From assembly GCA_020846995.1 (NCBI GenBank), contig JADLCV010000026.1, forward strand, positions 1-35,360: a stretch of DNA of 35,360 nucleotides. The letters run 5' to 3'. This document shows positions 14,948 through 23,523 of this stretch, piece after piece (positions within the stretch are counted from its first letter, which is position 1; each line of letters opens with the position of its first letter). A program made the position numbers and the translations under genes. The DNA is from Paracoccaceae bacterium (GTDB lineage Bacteria; Pseudomonadota; Alphaproteobacteria; Rhodobacterales; Rhodobacteraceae). The notes under the pieces are model-generated. The model was not told the DNA's origin. It ran no database searches and worked only from the letters and a program-made list of their open reading frames with translations.

Positions 14948-14969
14948 GGCGGGCGCCCGGGCGCCCGCC
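14948..14969. repeat. Perfect 22-base palindrome between the aminotransferase and ALDH genes
   Basis: The bases 14949-14958 (GCGGGCGCCC) are followed directly by their reverse complement GGGCGCCCGC (14959-14968), and one more pair extends it to 14948-14969. It lies in a 63-base gap, 19 bases after the aminotransferase stop in the direction of transcription. It could be a cruciform, a partial terminator or an RNA stem that separates the two cistrons. No T-run follows. Confidence 0.5.
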
Positions 14970-14987
14970 AGTTCCGTCACGCGCGCC

Positions 14988-16367
14988 TCAGGCTGTCGCG
15001 AGTTCGCCCGCGAGATCGTCGAGCGCGCGCCCGAAGCGGTCGAACATGTCGTCGATCTGGGCCGCGGTGATGATCAGCGGCGGGCAGAAGGCGACGGCGT
15101 CGTTGGGCAGGGCGCGGACGATCAGCCCGTGCCCGGCGGCGAGCGCCATCAGCCGCGGCCCGACCTTGCGGGCCGCGTCGAAGTTCCGCCGCGCCGCCTT
15201 GTCCTCGACGAGTTCCACGGCCCCGATGAGCCCGAGGCCGCGCGCCTCGCCGACCAGGGGATGGTCGCCGAGGGCCCCGAGGCGCTTGAGGAAGCGCGGC
15301 GAGACGGCCTTGACGTGGTCGCCGATCCTCAGGTCGTCGTAGATGCGCTGGGTCTCGAGCGCGACCGCCGCCGGCACGGGATGGCCCGAATAGGTGAAGC
15401 CGGTCCCGAACTGGCCATACTTGCGGCTGCCCTCGAGGATGACCTGGTAGACCTTCTCGTTGACCATGACCCCGCCGATCGGCTGGTAGGCGGCCGAGAG
15501 GGCCTTGGCGACGGTGATCATGTCGGGCGTGAGGCCGAAGGTCTCGGTGCCGAAGCGGTCGCCGGTGCGGAAGAAGCCGCTGATGACCTCGTCGACGATG
15601 AAGAGGATGTCGTGGCGGGCAAGGATCGGCTGGATCGCCTCGAAATAGCCTGCCGGCGGCAGGATCACCCCGCCCGCGCCCTGGAAGGGCTCGGCGACGA
15701 AGCCGCCGATGGTGTCGGCCCCCTCGGCCGCGATCAGTTCCTCGAGGTTGCGGGCGAGGCGGGCGGTGAATTCCCGCTCGCTCTCGCCCTCGAGCCCGAA
15801 ATGGTAGCGGTGCGGGCTGTCGGTGTGCAGGAAGCCCGGCAGCGGCAGGTCGAAGCCGTGGTGGGAGTGCTTGAGCCCCGTCAGGCTGCCCGCGGCGACG
15901 GTGATGCCGTGGTAGGAGCCGCGCCGGGCGATGATCTTCTTCTTCTGCGGCCGGCCGAGGATGTTGTTGTAATACCAGACGAGCTTGACCTGGGTGTCGT
16001 TGGCCTCGGAACCCGAGTTGGTGAAGAACACCTTCGACATCGGCACCGGGGCGTGCTCGATCAGGTATTCGGCCAACTCGATCGAGGGCTCGACCGCCTT
16101 GGAGGCGAAGTTGTGGTAGAAGGGCAGCTTCTCGAGCTGGCGCGTCGCTGCCGCCACCAGCCGCTTCTCGGAGAAGCCGAGCGAGGCGCACCAGAGGCCC
16201 GAGAGCCCCTCGATGTAGCGCTTGCCGTCGTCGTCGTAGACGTAGATCCCCTCGCCGCGGCTGAAGACCAGCGGCCCCGCCTCCTCGTGCTGGGCGAGGT
16301 TGGTGAAGGGGTGGAGGTGGAACCTCACATCCCGGGCCTGCAGCGAGTTGGGCATATTGTGCTTCAT
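14988..16367 (-). CDS. Class III omega-aminotransferase
   Basis: A 459-residue PLP enzyme of fold type I, class III. Key sites are S118-G-S-E-A-N-D for phosphate binding, 'R-G-S-Y-H-G' (149-154), D259 in IVDEVISGFFRTG, and the Schiff-base lysine K288 in ITVAKALSAAY. The N-terminal 'L-H-P-F-T-N' is shared with aspartate-family omega-aminotransferases that act on beta-alanine, GABA, putrescine or similar amines with pyruvate as acceptor. The ATG at 16367 has GAGGGA upstream and is preferred over the ATG at 16382. It lies 25 bases downstream of the FAD/GcvT gene and 63 bases before the aldehyde dehydrogenase. The pair would convert an omega-amino acid to a semialdehyde and then to a dicarboxylate. 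Confidence 0.9.
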   Translation of the reverse strand: MKHNMPNSLQARDVRFHLHPFTNLAQHEEAGPLVFSRGEGIYVYDDDGKRYIEGLSGLWCASLGFSEKRLVAAATRQLEKLPFYHNFASKAVEPSIELAEYLIEHAPVPMSKVFFTNSGSEANDTQVKLVWYYNNILGRPQKKKIIARRGSYHGITVAAGSLTGLKHSHHGFDLPLPGFLHTDSPHRYHFGLEGESEREFTARLARNLEELIAAEGADTIGGFVAEPFQGAGGVILPPAGYFEAIQPILARHDILFIVDEVISGFFRTGDRFGTETFGLTPDMITVAKALSAAYQPIGGVMVNEKVYQVILEGSRKYGQFGTGFTYSGHPVPAAVALETQRIYDDLRIGDHVKAVSPRFLKRLGALGDHPLVGEARGLGLIGAVELVEDKAARRNFDAARKVGPRLMALAAGHGLIVRALPNDAVAFCPPLIITAAQIDDMFDRFGRALDDLAGELATA

Positions 16368-16392
16368 GTCGTCATCCCTCATGCGGCCGCGC

Positions 16393-18855
16393 CTAGACCC
16401 GTGTCCTCTCCCCGGCGGGGTCGAAGAACGCCTGCAACGATGCCCGCGCGGGGAAGCACTCGTTCGCAATCTCGATCTCGAAGGCGTTCCCGGCCAGGAG
16501 CGCGGCGGTCACTCCCCCGGGGTGGCGGACGTAGCCCATGCCCACGGCATGCCCGAGCGTGAAGCTGAAGGCACCCGAGCGCAGGTAGCCGACGATCGCG
16601 CCGTTCATCCGGATCAGCTCGTCCTTGTGCAGCACCGGGCCCGGGTCTTCAAGGCGGAAGAGCACGAGGCGCTTCTCGAGCGGCCGGCCGCGCTGAAGGG
16701 CAACCGCCTCCTGGCCGATGAAGCCCCCGGGCTTGTCGGGCCTGACGGTGAAGCCGAGACCCGCCTCGTAGGGCGTGTCGTCGGGGGTGAGGTCGAGGCC
16801 GAACTCGCGGTAGCCGCGCTCGAGCCGGAGGTGCTCCATGGCGTGGTAGCCGGCATGGGCAAGGCCGAAGTCCGCGCCCGCGGTGACGATGCGGTCGTAG
16901 ATGTCCTGCACGAACTCGGTCGGGATGTAGAGCTCCCAGCCCAGCTCGCCGACGAAGGTCAGCCGGTTCGCGAGCACGCGGCCGAAGCCGAGATCGATCT
17001 CGCGGGAGGTGGCGAAGGCAAAGCCCCCGGGCGAGAGGTCGGCATCGGTCAGCGTCTGGAGGAGCGCCCGCGAGCGGGGCCCCTGCAGCGACAGGACCGA
17101 CCACTGGGCGGTGACGTCGGTCAGCGCGACGCGCTCGTCGGTGCCGATGTGGCCGGCGATCCAGGCCCGGTCACGGGGCTGGAACATGGCCGAGGAGACG
17201 ACCATGTAGCGGTCCTCGGCGAGGCGGTTGACGGTGACGTCGACCTCGATGCCGCCGCGGCGGTTCAGCATGTGGGTGTAGACGATGCGCCCGGGGGCGA
17301 CGTCGACGTCGTTGGCGCAGAGCCGCTGGAGCAGCCGGCAGGCGTCCCTGCCCGCGACGAGGTGCTTGCCGAACGAGCTGGCATCGAAGAGGGCCACGTT
17401 CTCGCGCACCGCCCGGCATTCGGCCGCGCTCGCGGCATACCAGTTTGGCCGCTGCCAGGAATAGACGTCCCCGGCGCTCGTGCCGGGGGGCGCATACCAG
17501 TTCGCGCGCTCCCAGCCGAGGGTCTCGCCGAAGGAGGCCCCGCGGGCGGCGAGACGGTCGTGGAGGGCGCTCTTCCGCGCCGGCCGGGCCGCGAGGCGCT
17601 GCCGGTTCGGCCAGTGCATATGGAAGATCGAGCTCAGCGATTCCGCCGCCCGCGCCTCGACATAGGCGGCGTTCATCTGGAAGGGATGGAAGCGGGCGAC
17701 GTCGACGTCGACGAGGTCCATGGTCGGCGCGCCCTCGACGATCCACTCGGCGAGCGCGCGGGAGGCCCCGGGGGCCATCTCGAAGCCCTCGGAGTTGTAA
17801 CCCGCCGAGACGAAGAGCCCCGGCCGTCCGGGCACCTCGCCGAGGGCGAAGTTGGCGTCGGGGGTGAAGCTCTCGGGCCCGTTCATGAAGCGGCTGATGC
17901 CCGCGTGCTCGAGGGCCGGGATCGCCTCGCAGGCGGCGCCGTAGGGCAGGGCGAAATGGTCCCAGTCCTCGGGCAGCTCGATGAACTCGGCCCGCGCCGG
18001 CAGGGCGCGGAGCGGAAGCGCCTTGGCCCGCGGCTCGAAGGCGCCGACGAGGAGCTTGCCCGCATCCTCCTTGACGTAGACGAAGCCGTCGGTGTCGCGC
18101 AGGACGGGCAGCCCCGGGGTGGCGATGTCAAGGGCCTCGGTGACGACGTAGAAGTGCTCGCAGGGGTTGAGCGGGACGACGGCGCCGAGGCGCGCGGCAA
18201 GCTCGCGCGTCCAGAGGCCGCAGGCAAGGACGAGCGTCTGGCAGGCGATGCTGCCCGCGGGCGTCGTCACGCGGTAGCCGCGGCCGGGCCCCGGCAGCGG
18301 GGCAAGGTCGGTCACCGGGCAGTGCTCGAAGACCCGCGCCCCGCCCTTGCGGGCCCCGCCCATGAAGGCCATCACCGTGTCGACGGCGTTGAGCTGGCCG
18401 TCCCCGGGAATGAACATCGCCCCCCGGACGACCTCGCGCGCGAGCCCGGGATAAAGCCCGACCGCCTCGGCCGGCGAGACGAGATCGGCGGCAATGCCGT
18501 AGGTCTTGGCGATCGAGGCGCGGCGGCGAAGCTCGTGCAGGCGGTCGTCGTTGCGGGCGATGGCGAGGGTGCCGTTCTGCTTGAAGCCGGTGGCGAATCC
18601 GGTCTCGGCCGCGAGCGTCGCGTAGGCGGCGGCGTTGTGGCGCGAGAGGTCGGTCATGGCGTGGCTGCCGCGGAGCTGCATGATCAGCCCGGCGGCATGC
18701 CAGGAGGTGCCCGAGGTCAGCGCCCCGCGCTCGAGGACGACGACGTCGCGCCTGCCCAGCCGCGTCAGCTGCCAGGCGAGGCTCGTGCCCGCGACCCCGC
18801 CGCCGACGATCACGATCTCGGCATGTTCCGGCCATCCGCCGCGCATGGACACCAT
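16393..18855 (-). CDS. FAD-dependent oxidoreductase with GcvT folate domain (dimethylglycine/sarcosine dehydrogenase type)
   Basis: An 820-residue two-part enzyme. The first half (about 10-370) is a DAO-type FAD domain with the dinucleotide fold IVIVGGGVAGTSLAW and the motif SGTSWHAAGL. Its H53 matches the histidine that carries covalent FAD in mitochondrial dimethylglycine and sarcosine dehydrogenases. A linking FAO_M-type region follows. The second half (about 430-815) is a GcvT/aminomethyltransferase folate domain, including 'F-D-A-S-S-F-G-K' and 'L-E-R-G-Y-R-E-F-G-L-D-L'. Such enzymes oxidise an N-methyl group and capture the C1 unit on tetrahydrofolate. The substrate is unknown; any N-methylamino acid is possible. 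The start is the ATG at 18855, with an alternative at 18846. The context (HyuAB, aminotransferase) suggests it acts on a ring-opening product. Confidence 0.9.
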   Translation of the reverse strand: MVSMRGGWPEHAEIVIVGGGVAGTSLAWQLTRLGRRDVVVLERGALTSGTSWHAAGLIMQLRGSHAMTDLSRHNAAAYATLAAETGFATGFKQNGTLAIARNDDRLHELRRRASIAKTYGIAADLVSPAEAVGLYPGLAREVVRGAMFIPGDGQLNAVDTVMAFMGGARKGGARVFEHCPVTDLAPLPGPGRGYRVTTPAGSIACQTLVLACGLWTRELAARLGAVVPLNPCEHFYVVTEALDIATPGLPVLRDTDGFVYVKEDAGKLLVGAFEPRAKALPLRALPARAEFIELPEDWDHFALPYGAACEAIPALEHAGISRFMNGPESFTPDANFALGEVPGRPGLFVSAGYNSEGFEMAPGASRALAEWIVEGAPTMDLVDVDVARFHPFQMNAAYVEARAAESLSSIFHMHWPNRQRLAARPARKSALHDRLAARGASFGETLGWERANWYAPPGTSAGDVYSWQRPNWYAASAAECRAVRENVALFDASSFGKHLVAGRDACRLLQRLCANDVDVAPGRIVYTHMLNRRGGIEVDVTVNRLAEDRYMVVSSAMFQPRDRAWIAGHIGTDERVALTDVTAQWSVLSLQGPRSRALLQTLTDADLSPGGFAFATSREIDLGFGRVLANRLTFVGELGWELYIPTEFVQDIYDRIVTAGADFGLAHAGYHAMEHLRLERGYREFGLDLTPDDTPYEAGLGFTVRPDKPGGFIGQEAVALQRGRPLEKRLVLFRLEDPGPVLHKDELIRMNGAIVGYLRSGAFSFTLGHAVGMGYVRHPGGVTAALLAGNAFEIEIANECFPARASLQAFFDPAGERTRV

Positions 18856-18918
18856 CCCGCCATCGCCCGGGCCCGCGGACCCCGTGGCCCGCGGCGCCCG
18901 GATCGCCCTCCGTGACGG

Positions 18919-19701
18919 TCAGGCCGACCAGCCGCCGTCGATCACCAGCTCCTGGCCGGTCATGTTCTTGGAATCGTCCGAGGAGAGGAAGATCACCGCG
19001 TTGGCGATGTCCTCGGGGTAGGTGACGCGGCCCAGCGGCATGTCGTCGAGATACTCCTGGTAGACCTGCTCGTAGGTCCAGCCGCGCTTCTCGGCCTTGA
19101 CGCGGCAGAGCTTCTCCATCCGCGGCGTCTCGACGATGCCGGGCATGATGGCGTTGACGTTGATGTTGTATTCGCCGGCGTCGAGGGCGGCCGTGCGGGT
19201 CAGCCCGCGCACCGCCCATTTCGACGACGAATAGGCCGCACGGTAGCGGTAGCCGCGCATCCCCGAGCAGCCGCCGAGGTTCACGACCTTGCCATAGCGC
19301 TGCTTGATCATCGTCGGCATGACGTATTTCATCGGCAGGAAGGGACCGATGACGTTCTTGCGCAGGAGGTCGCTGAAGTCCTCGGGCGTGATCTCCCAGA
19401 CCGGGGTCTCGATCGGGCCGGTGGCGCCGGCGGCGTTCACGAGGACGTCGATGCGGCCGCCGAAGAAGGCCAGCGCGGCATCGACCACGGCCTTGACGTC
19501 GCGCTCGACGGTGCAGTCGCCCTCCTTGAGGTCGACCTTGACGCCCTTGGCGCGCAGTTCGGCCGCGAGCTCCTCGAGGGGGCCGCGCGAGCGCGCGGTG
19601 AGGAAGAGCTCGGCCCCCTCCTCGGCCAGCCGGCGGGTGATGACGCCGCCCATGCCCTGCGCGGCGCCGGTGATGATGACCTTGCGATCCTTGAGTTTCA
19701 T
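18919..19701 (-). CDS. Short-chain dehydrogenase/reductase (SDR)
   Basis: A 260-residue classical SDR. The cofactor loop TGAAQGMGG is at residues 11-19, the structural 'N-A-A-G' at 89-92, and the catalytic triad is S146, Y157 and K161 (YSSSK). The C-terminal 'G-Q-E-L-V-I-D-G-G-W-S' is typical. It interconverts an alcohol and a ketone, or acts on a similar carbonyl, with NAD(P). The substrate is unknown. The ATG at 19701 has AGGAGAGGAC upstream and overlaps the HyuB stop (ATGA), so it is translated together with hyuAB and probably acts on a compound in that pathway. Confidence 0.92.
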   Translation of the reverse strand: MKLKDRKVIITGAAQGMGGVITRRLAEEGAELFLTARSRGPLEELAAELRAKGVKVDLKEGDCTVERDVKAVVDAALAFFGGRIDVLVNAAGATGPIETPVWEITPEDFSDLLRKNVIGPFLPMKYVMPTMIKQRYGKVVNLGGCSGMRGYRYRAAYSSSKWAVRGLTRTAALDAGEYNINVNAIMPGIVETPRMEKLCRVKAEKRGWTYEQVYQEYLDDMPLGRVTYPEDIANAVIFLSSDDSKNMTGQELVIDGGWSA

Positions 19702-21323
19702 GTCCTCTCCTGACCTTTCGCCTGCTGTTCGGGCGCGCCGTAGCCGCCGCCGCCACTCGATTTCATGATCACGCAGTCGCCGGCGTGAAGGGTGACGTGG
19801 GTCTTGCCCGAGATCGCCGTGCGGCGCCCGTCGGCACGCTCGACGACGATCTCGAAGGGCAGCCCCGGCTCGCCGCCCTGGAGCCCGTAGGGCGGGATCA
19901 CCGTCCGCTCGACCATGCTCGTCATCGCCATCTCGGGGGCGAGGATGCGGTAGTGCCGCTCCTGCCCCGGCCCGCCCCGGTGGCGGCCGCGCCCGCCCGA
20001 GCCGGGGCGCAGGGCCTGGCGCTCGATGCGGATGGGATAGAAGGTCTCGATGATCTCGGCCGGGGTGTTCATGACGTTCGACATGTGCGGCCGCGCGGTC
20101 GGGCCGCCGTCGCGCTCGGCGCGCGCCCCCTCGCCGCCGGCGTGGACCTCGTAGAGCGTCGTCCAGAGGCCGGTGCGCGGATCGGTGCCGCCGAAGAGGA
20201 GAAGCCCCGAGGTGGTCGAGCCGCCGGCGCTGAGCCGCTCGGGCACCACCCGCTCCATCGCCTTGAAGATGGCGTCGACCATGCGTTGCGAGGTCTCGTG
20301 GTTGCCGCCGACGACCGGCCGGCTCCACGGCGGATGGACGAGCGAGCCCGGGCGGGTGATGACCTTGAGCGGCCGGCCGCAGCCGGCGTTGGGCTGGATG
20401 TCGGGCCCGGCGATCGCCTTCATGGCGTAGAAGACGCTCGCCCCGGCCGTGAAGGGGGTGGCATTCAGCGGCCCCTTGGCGGCGTCGTCGGTGGCCGTGA
20501 AGTCGAAGGTCGCCTCCTCGCCGGCGATCGTCACCCGCACCCTCACCGCGATCGGATGATCGTCGATGCCGTCGTGGTCGAGGAAATCCTCGCCCTCGTA
20601 GACGCCATCGGGGATCTCGCGGATGGCGGCCCGCATCTTGGCCTCGGACTGGTCGTGGATGTCGGCGATCGCCGCCTGCACGGTGGCGGCGCCGTAGCTT
20701 GCCAGAAGCTCCTGGAGGCGCTCGTCGGCCGAGCGCGTGGCGGCCATCTGGGCGAGGATGTCGCCCTCGCGCTCCTCGCCGCCGCGGACGTTGGCGACGA
20801 CGAGGTCAAGCTTCTCGCGGTCGGGCCCGGCGGAGGTGAAAAGCCGGAGCGGCGGGATCCGCAGCCCCTCCTGCCAGGCGTCGCGGGCGTCGGGGACGTA
20901 GCTCCCGGGCCGCGCCCCGCCGACATCGGCCCAGTGGGCGAGCGAGACGGCAAAGGCCTGCACCGCGCCCTCGGCAAAGACGGGCCGGATCGCCTTGACG
21001 TCGGGAAGGTGGTTGCCGCCGACCTCGGGCAGGTTCAGGAACCAGACGTCGCCGGGCCGCAGGCGCGACTTCGGCACGCGCTTGAGGAACTCCTGCACCG
21101 TCGAGCCCATGATGCCGAGATGGGCGGGGATGTCGCGGCCCTGGGCGATGAGCCCGCCCTCGGCGTCGGTCAGCGCCGAGGAAAGGTCGCCCGCCTCGCG
21201 CAGGAGGGGCGAGCGGGCCGAGCGCATGATGACGAGGGACATCTCCTCGGCGATCGCGGTCAGGGCGTTGCGGATGACCTCGACGGTGAAGGCGTCGGGG
21301 CGCGGCGCGGCGTCGCGGGTCAT
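19698..21323 (-). CDS. hyuB: Hydantoinase/oxoprolinase B subunit (HyuB family)
   Basis: A 541-residue HyuB-type subunit, at the usual length of 520-580. The N-terminal region has the family motifs 'I-M-R-S-A-R-S-P-L-L-R-E-A-G-D-L-S-S-A-L' and 'D-I-P-A-H-L-G'. The C-terminus ends in the glycine-rich 'S-S-G-G-G-G-Y-G-A-P', another family mark. HyuB works with HyuA to hydrolyse cyclic amides at the cost of ATP, as in N-methylhydantoinase, 5-oxoprolinase, caprolactamase and acetone-carboxylase-related enzymes. It starts with an ATG that overlaps the hyuA stop (ATGA), with GGAGGGTGG upstream. Confidence 0.92.
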   Translation of the reverse strand: MTRDAAPRPDAFTVEVIRNALTAIAEEMSLVIMRSARSPLLREAGDLSSALTDAEGGLIAQGRDIPAHLGIMGSTVQEFLKRVPKSRLRPGDVWFLNLPEVGGNHLPDVKAIRPVFAEGAVQAFAVSLAHWADVGGARPGSYVPDARDAWQEGLRIPPLRLFTSAGPDREKLDLVVANVRGGEEREGDILAQMAATRSADERLQELLASYGAATVQAAIADIHDQSEAKMRAAIREIPDGVYEGEDFLDHDGIDDHPIAVRVRVTIAGEEATFDFTATDDAAKGPLNATPFTAGASVFYAMKAIAGPDIQPNAGCGRPLKVITRPGSLVHPPWSRPVVGGNHETSQRMVDAIFKAMERVVPERLSAGGSTTSGLLLFGGTDPRTGLWTTLYEVHAGGEGARAERDGGPTARPHMSNVMNTPAEIIETFYPIRIERQALRPGSGGRGRHRGGPGQERHYRILAPEMAMTSMVERTVIPPYGLQGGEPGLPFEIVVERADGRRTAISGKTHVTLHAGDCVIMKSSGGGGYGAPEQQAKGQERT

Positions 21324-23338
21324 TTGCGGCCACCCTCCAGGTCGATGTGCAGATGGGCGTGCTCGTCGGCCCAGGCCGTCGAGCCGGGTTCGACGATGAC
21401 CGTCGACCAGGTGTCGGCGATGATCGCGGGGCCGGCGATCTTCCGGCCCGCGGGCAGGCGGTCGCGGTCGTAGAGGGGCGTCTCGCGCGGCTGATCGCCG
21501 TCAAACCAGCAGGCGCGCCGGGCGACGGGCTCGGTGCTCGCCGCGACCGCTTCCGCGGGCAGGGTGGCGAGCGTCTGCTTGGGCGGCGCCGAGACGGTGA
21601 CGCGCAGCGTGTCGACCTCCCACACCTCGTCGGTGGCAAAGCCGTAGAGCCGCTCGTGCGTCGCCTTGAAGGCCCGGTCAGTGGCCAGGACGTCGTAGGG
21701 CGCGACCAGCGGCACCTCGACAGCATCGCTCTGGCCGGTGTAGCGCAGGAGCCCCGCGACCGCGACCCTGAGGCTTTCGGGGGCACAGCCGGCCTTGATC
21801 ATGGGCTCCTTCAGGCGCTCGGCGATGCGCCCGGCGATCGACGCGAGTTCGGTCGCGTCCCAGCGGCTGCTCCGCATGTGCAGGGGCCGCTGCTCGGCAT
21901 AGTTCATCTCGGCCGTCATGCAGCCGAAGGCCGAGAAGCCCGACGAGAAGCGCGGCACGAGGACCTTGCCGATGCCGAACTCGCGCGCGAGCGAGACCGC
22001 ATGCATGGGCCCCGCCCCGCCGAAGGCGAGGAGCGTGCAGGTCCGGGCGTCGACCCCATGCTCGATCGTGACGCGGCGGAGCGCCCGGGCCATGTTGGCG
22101 TTGGCGACCTGGCGGACACCCAGGGCCGCGCCCTGCACGCTCGTGCCGAAGGCCCGGGCGAGGGGGGCAAAGGCCGCCTCGGCCCTGGCGACGTCAAGCT
22201 GCACCGACCCGCCGAGCCGGCGGCCCGATTCGATGTAGCCGAGGATGATGTTGGCGTCGGCCACGGTCGGCTGGGTGCCGCCGAGCCCGTAGCAGGCCGG
22301 GCCGGGATCGGCTCCGGCGCTGTCGGGGCCGACCCGCACCGCCTGGCCATCCTGGCGCGCGATCGAGCCGCCGCCGGCGCCGATCGTCTCGACCGCGACC
22401 ATCATCTGGCGGATCGGATAGCCGGCCATGCGCTGGTTGCTGTCGATGTGCATGCGGCCGTCGACGATGATGCTGACGTCGGTCGTCGTGCCGCCCATGT
22501 CGAAGGAGATGACGCGCGGCAGGCCGAGGCGCCGGGCGACGGCCGCCGCCGCCGCCACCCCCGCCGCCGGCCCCGACAGCGCGAGCGCGAGCGGCCGCGA
22601 GGCGATCGAGGCCGCCGAGGCCATGCCGCCGGCGGAGTGGAACATGTGCAGGCCGGTGCGCGCGCCGAGGCGCTCGATCAGCTGCTCGAGATGGCGCGCG
22701 ACGAGCGGCATCAGGGCCGCGTTCATCACCGTCGCGTTCGTGCGCTCGTATTCGCGCGGCTCGGGGTTGAGCTGGTGGGAGAGGGCGACGAAGGGGACGA
22801 CCCCCTTCAGCCCCTCGCCGATGCGGGCCTCGTGGTCGCCGTTGAGGTAGCTGTGGATCAGCGACACGGCGACCGATTCGACGCCGAGCGCCCGGACCGC
22901 GGCCGCCAGCCGGGCGATCTCGGCATCCGTCAGGGGCGTGAGTTCGGCCCCGGCGGCATCCATCCGCTGGCGGGCCTCGAGCCGGCTCTCGCGCGCCACG
23001 AGCGGCTCGGGGCGTGGCGTCACCGCCATCTTGTAAAGCTCGCGGCGGTTCTGGCGGCCGATGTCGAGGACCTCGGCGAAGCCTTCGGTCGCGATCAGCG
23101 CGATCGGCGCGAGGCGTCCCTCGACGATCGCGTTGGTGGCCATCGTCGTGCCATACATGATGTCGGAGGCCGCCGGCAGTTCGATCCCGATCGACCGGCA
23201 GGCGGTGACGATGCCCGCCACCGGATCCGCCTGGCTCAGCACCTTGCCCATGCGGACGCTGCCGCCCGCCCCGTCGACGGCCACCACGTCGGTGAAGGTG
23301 CCGCCGATGTCGATCCCAACCCGCCAAGCCGCCGTCAT
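21320..23338 (-). CDS. hyuA: Hydantoinase/oxoprolinase A subunit (HyuA family)
   Basis: A 672-residue ATP-binding subunit, slightly short for the family (about 680-720). The ASKHA phosphate loops are intact: DIGGTFTDV at 10-18 and DMGGTTTDV at 280-288. The middle also carries 'M-Y-G-T-T-M-A-T-N-A' and the C-terminal 'G-P-A-I-I-A-D' domain ending. HyuA activates the amide of a cyclic substrate by phosphorylation, and HyuB completes hydrolysis. Precise substrates range from N-methylhydantoin to 5-oxoproline and lactams and cannot be read here. The ATG at 23338 has GGCGGGACA just upstream; an in-frame ATG at 23350 is possible. The longer open frame to 23890 is an overlap with the upstream binding-protein gene. 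This is the first gene of the nine-gene run. Confidence 0.9.
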   Translation of the reverse strand: MTAAWRVGIDIGGTFTDVVAVDGAGGSVRMGKVLSQADPVAGIVTACRSIGIELPAASDIMYGTTMATNAIVEGRLAPIALIATEGFAEVLDIGRQNRRELYKMAVTPRPEPLVARESRLEARQRMDAAGAELTPLTDAEIARLAAAVRALGVESVAVSLIHSYLNGDHEARIGEGLKGVVPFVALSHQLNPEPREYERTNATVMNAALMPLVARHLEQLIERLGARTGLHMFHSAGGMASAASIASRPLALALSGPAAGVAAAAAVARRLGLPRVISFDMGGTTTDVSIIVDGRMHIDSNQRMAGYPIRQMMVAVETIGAGGGSIARQDGQAVRVGPDSAGADPGPACYGLGGTQPTVADANIILGYIESGRRLGGSVQLDVARAEAAFAPLARAFGTSVQGAALGVRQVANANMARALRRVTIEHGVDARTCTLLAFGGAGPMHAVSLAREFGIGKVLVPRFSSGFSAFGCMTAEMNYAEQRPLHMRSSRWDATELASIAGRIAERLKEPMIKAGCAPESLRVAVAGLLRYTGQSDAVEVPLVAPYDVLATDRAFKATHERLYGFATDEVWEVDTLRVTVSAPPKQTLATLPAEAVAASTEPVARRACWFDGDQPRETPLYDRDRLPAGRKIAGPAIIADTWSTVIVEPGSTAWADEHAHLHIDLEGGRK

Positions 23339-23414
23339 TGTCCCGCCCATTGCCCGAGTCGCCCTTCCGCGAGGAACGCGGTGGGCGGAGAATCGCACCG
23401 GCCGCGCTTCAAGA

Positions 23415-23443
23415 TAAAGACTGGAATATCTCTGCACCGCCAA
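23415..23443 (-). promoter_or_regulatory. Candidate promoter of the hyuAB-led run
   Basis: On the - strand TTGGCG (23443-23438) is followed after 17-18 bases by TCTTTA or CTTTAT (about 23420-23414). The segment 23409-23435 is the most AT-rich part of the 185-base gap before hyuA. A loose inverted repeat, AGATA and TATCT ten bases apart, lies here too (23412-23431) and might be an operator. Both calls are tentative. Confidence 0.3.
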
Positions 23444-23467
23444 GGTCGCGTCTATGACCCCCGCGGG

Positions 23468-23509
23468 GGGCGGGCGGGCGGCGCCGCGGCCGGCACGGCC
23501 CGCCCGCCC
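23468..23509 (-). terminator. Strong GC hairpin after the polyamine-type importer operon
   Basis: A 12-bp perfect stem: GGGCGGGCGGGC (23468-23479) and GCCCGCCCGCCC (23498-23509) around an 18-base loop. It begins 14 bases after the stop codon of the binding-protein gene, the usual place for an intrinsic terminator, and a second perfect palindrome CCCCCGCGGGGG follows at 23458-23469. There is no T-run, so it may work with Rho or as a 3'-end protecting structure. Confidence 0.5.
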
Positions 23510-23523
23510 GCGCCCCGCGGCCG

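Noticed and set aside
13803-16562. Open frame of 919 codons on the + strand
   Set aside because: It lies opposite the ALDH, aminotransferase and FAD/GcvT genes, all with intact catalytic motifs. Such frames arise because stop codons are rare in very GC-rich DNA. Its protein is low-complexity, rich in R, G, A, D and E.
16300-18915. Open frame of 871 codons on the + strand
   Set aside because: It is antisense to the well-supported FAD/GcvT gene and its translation has no recognisable domain and a biased composition.
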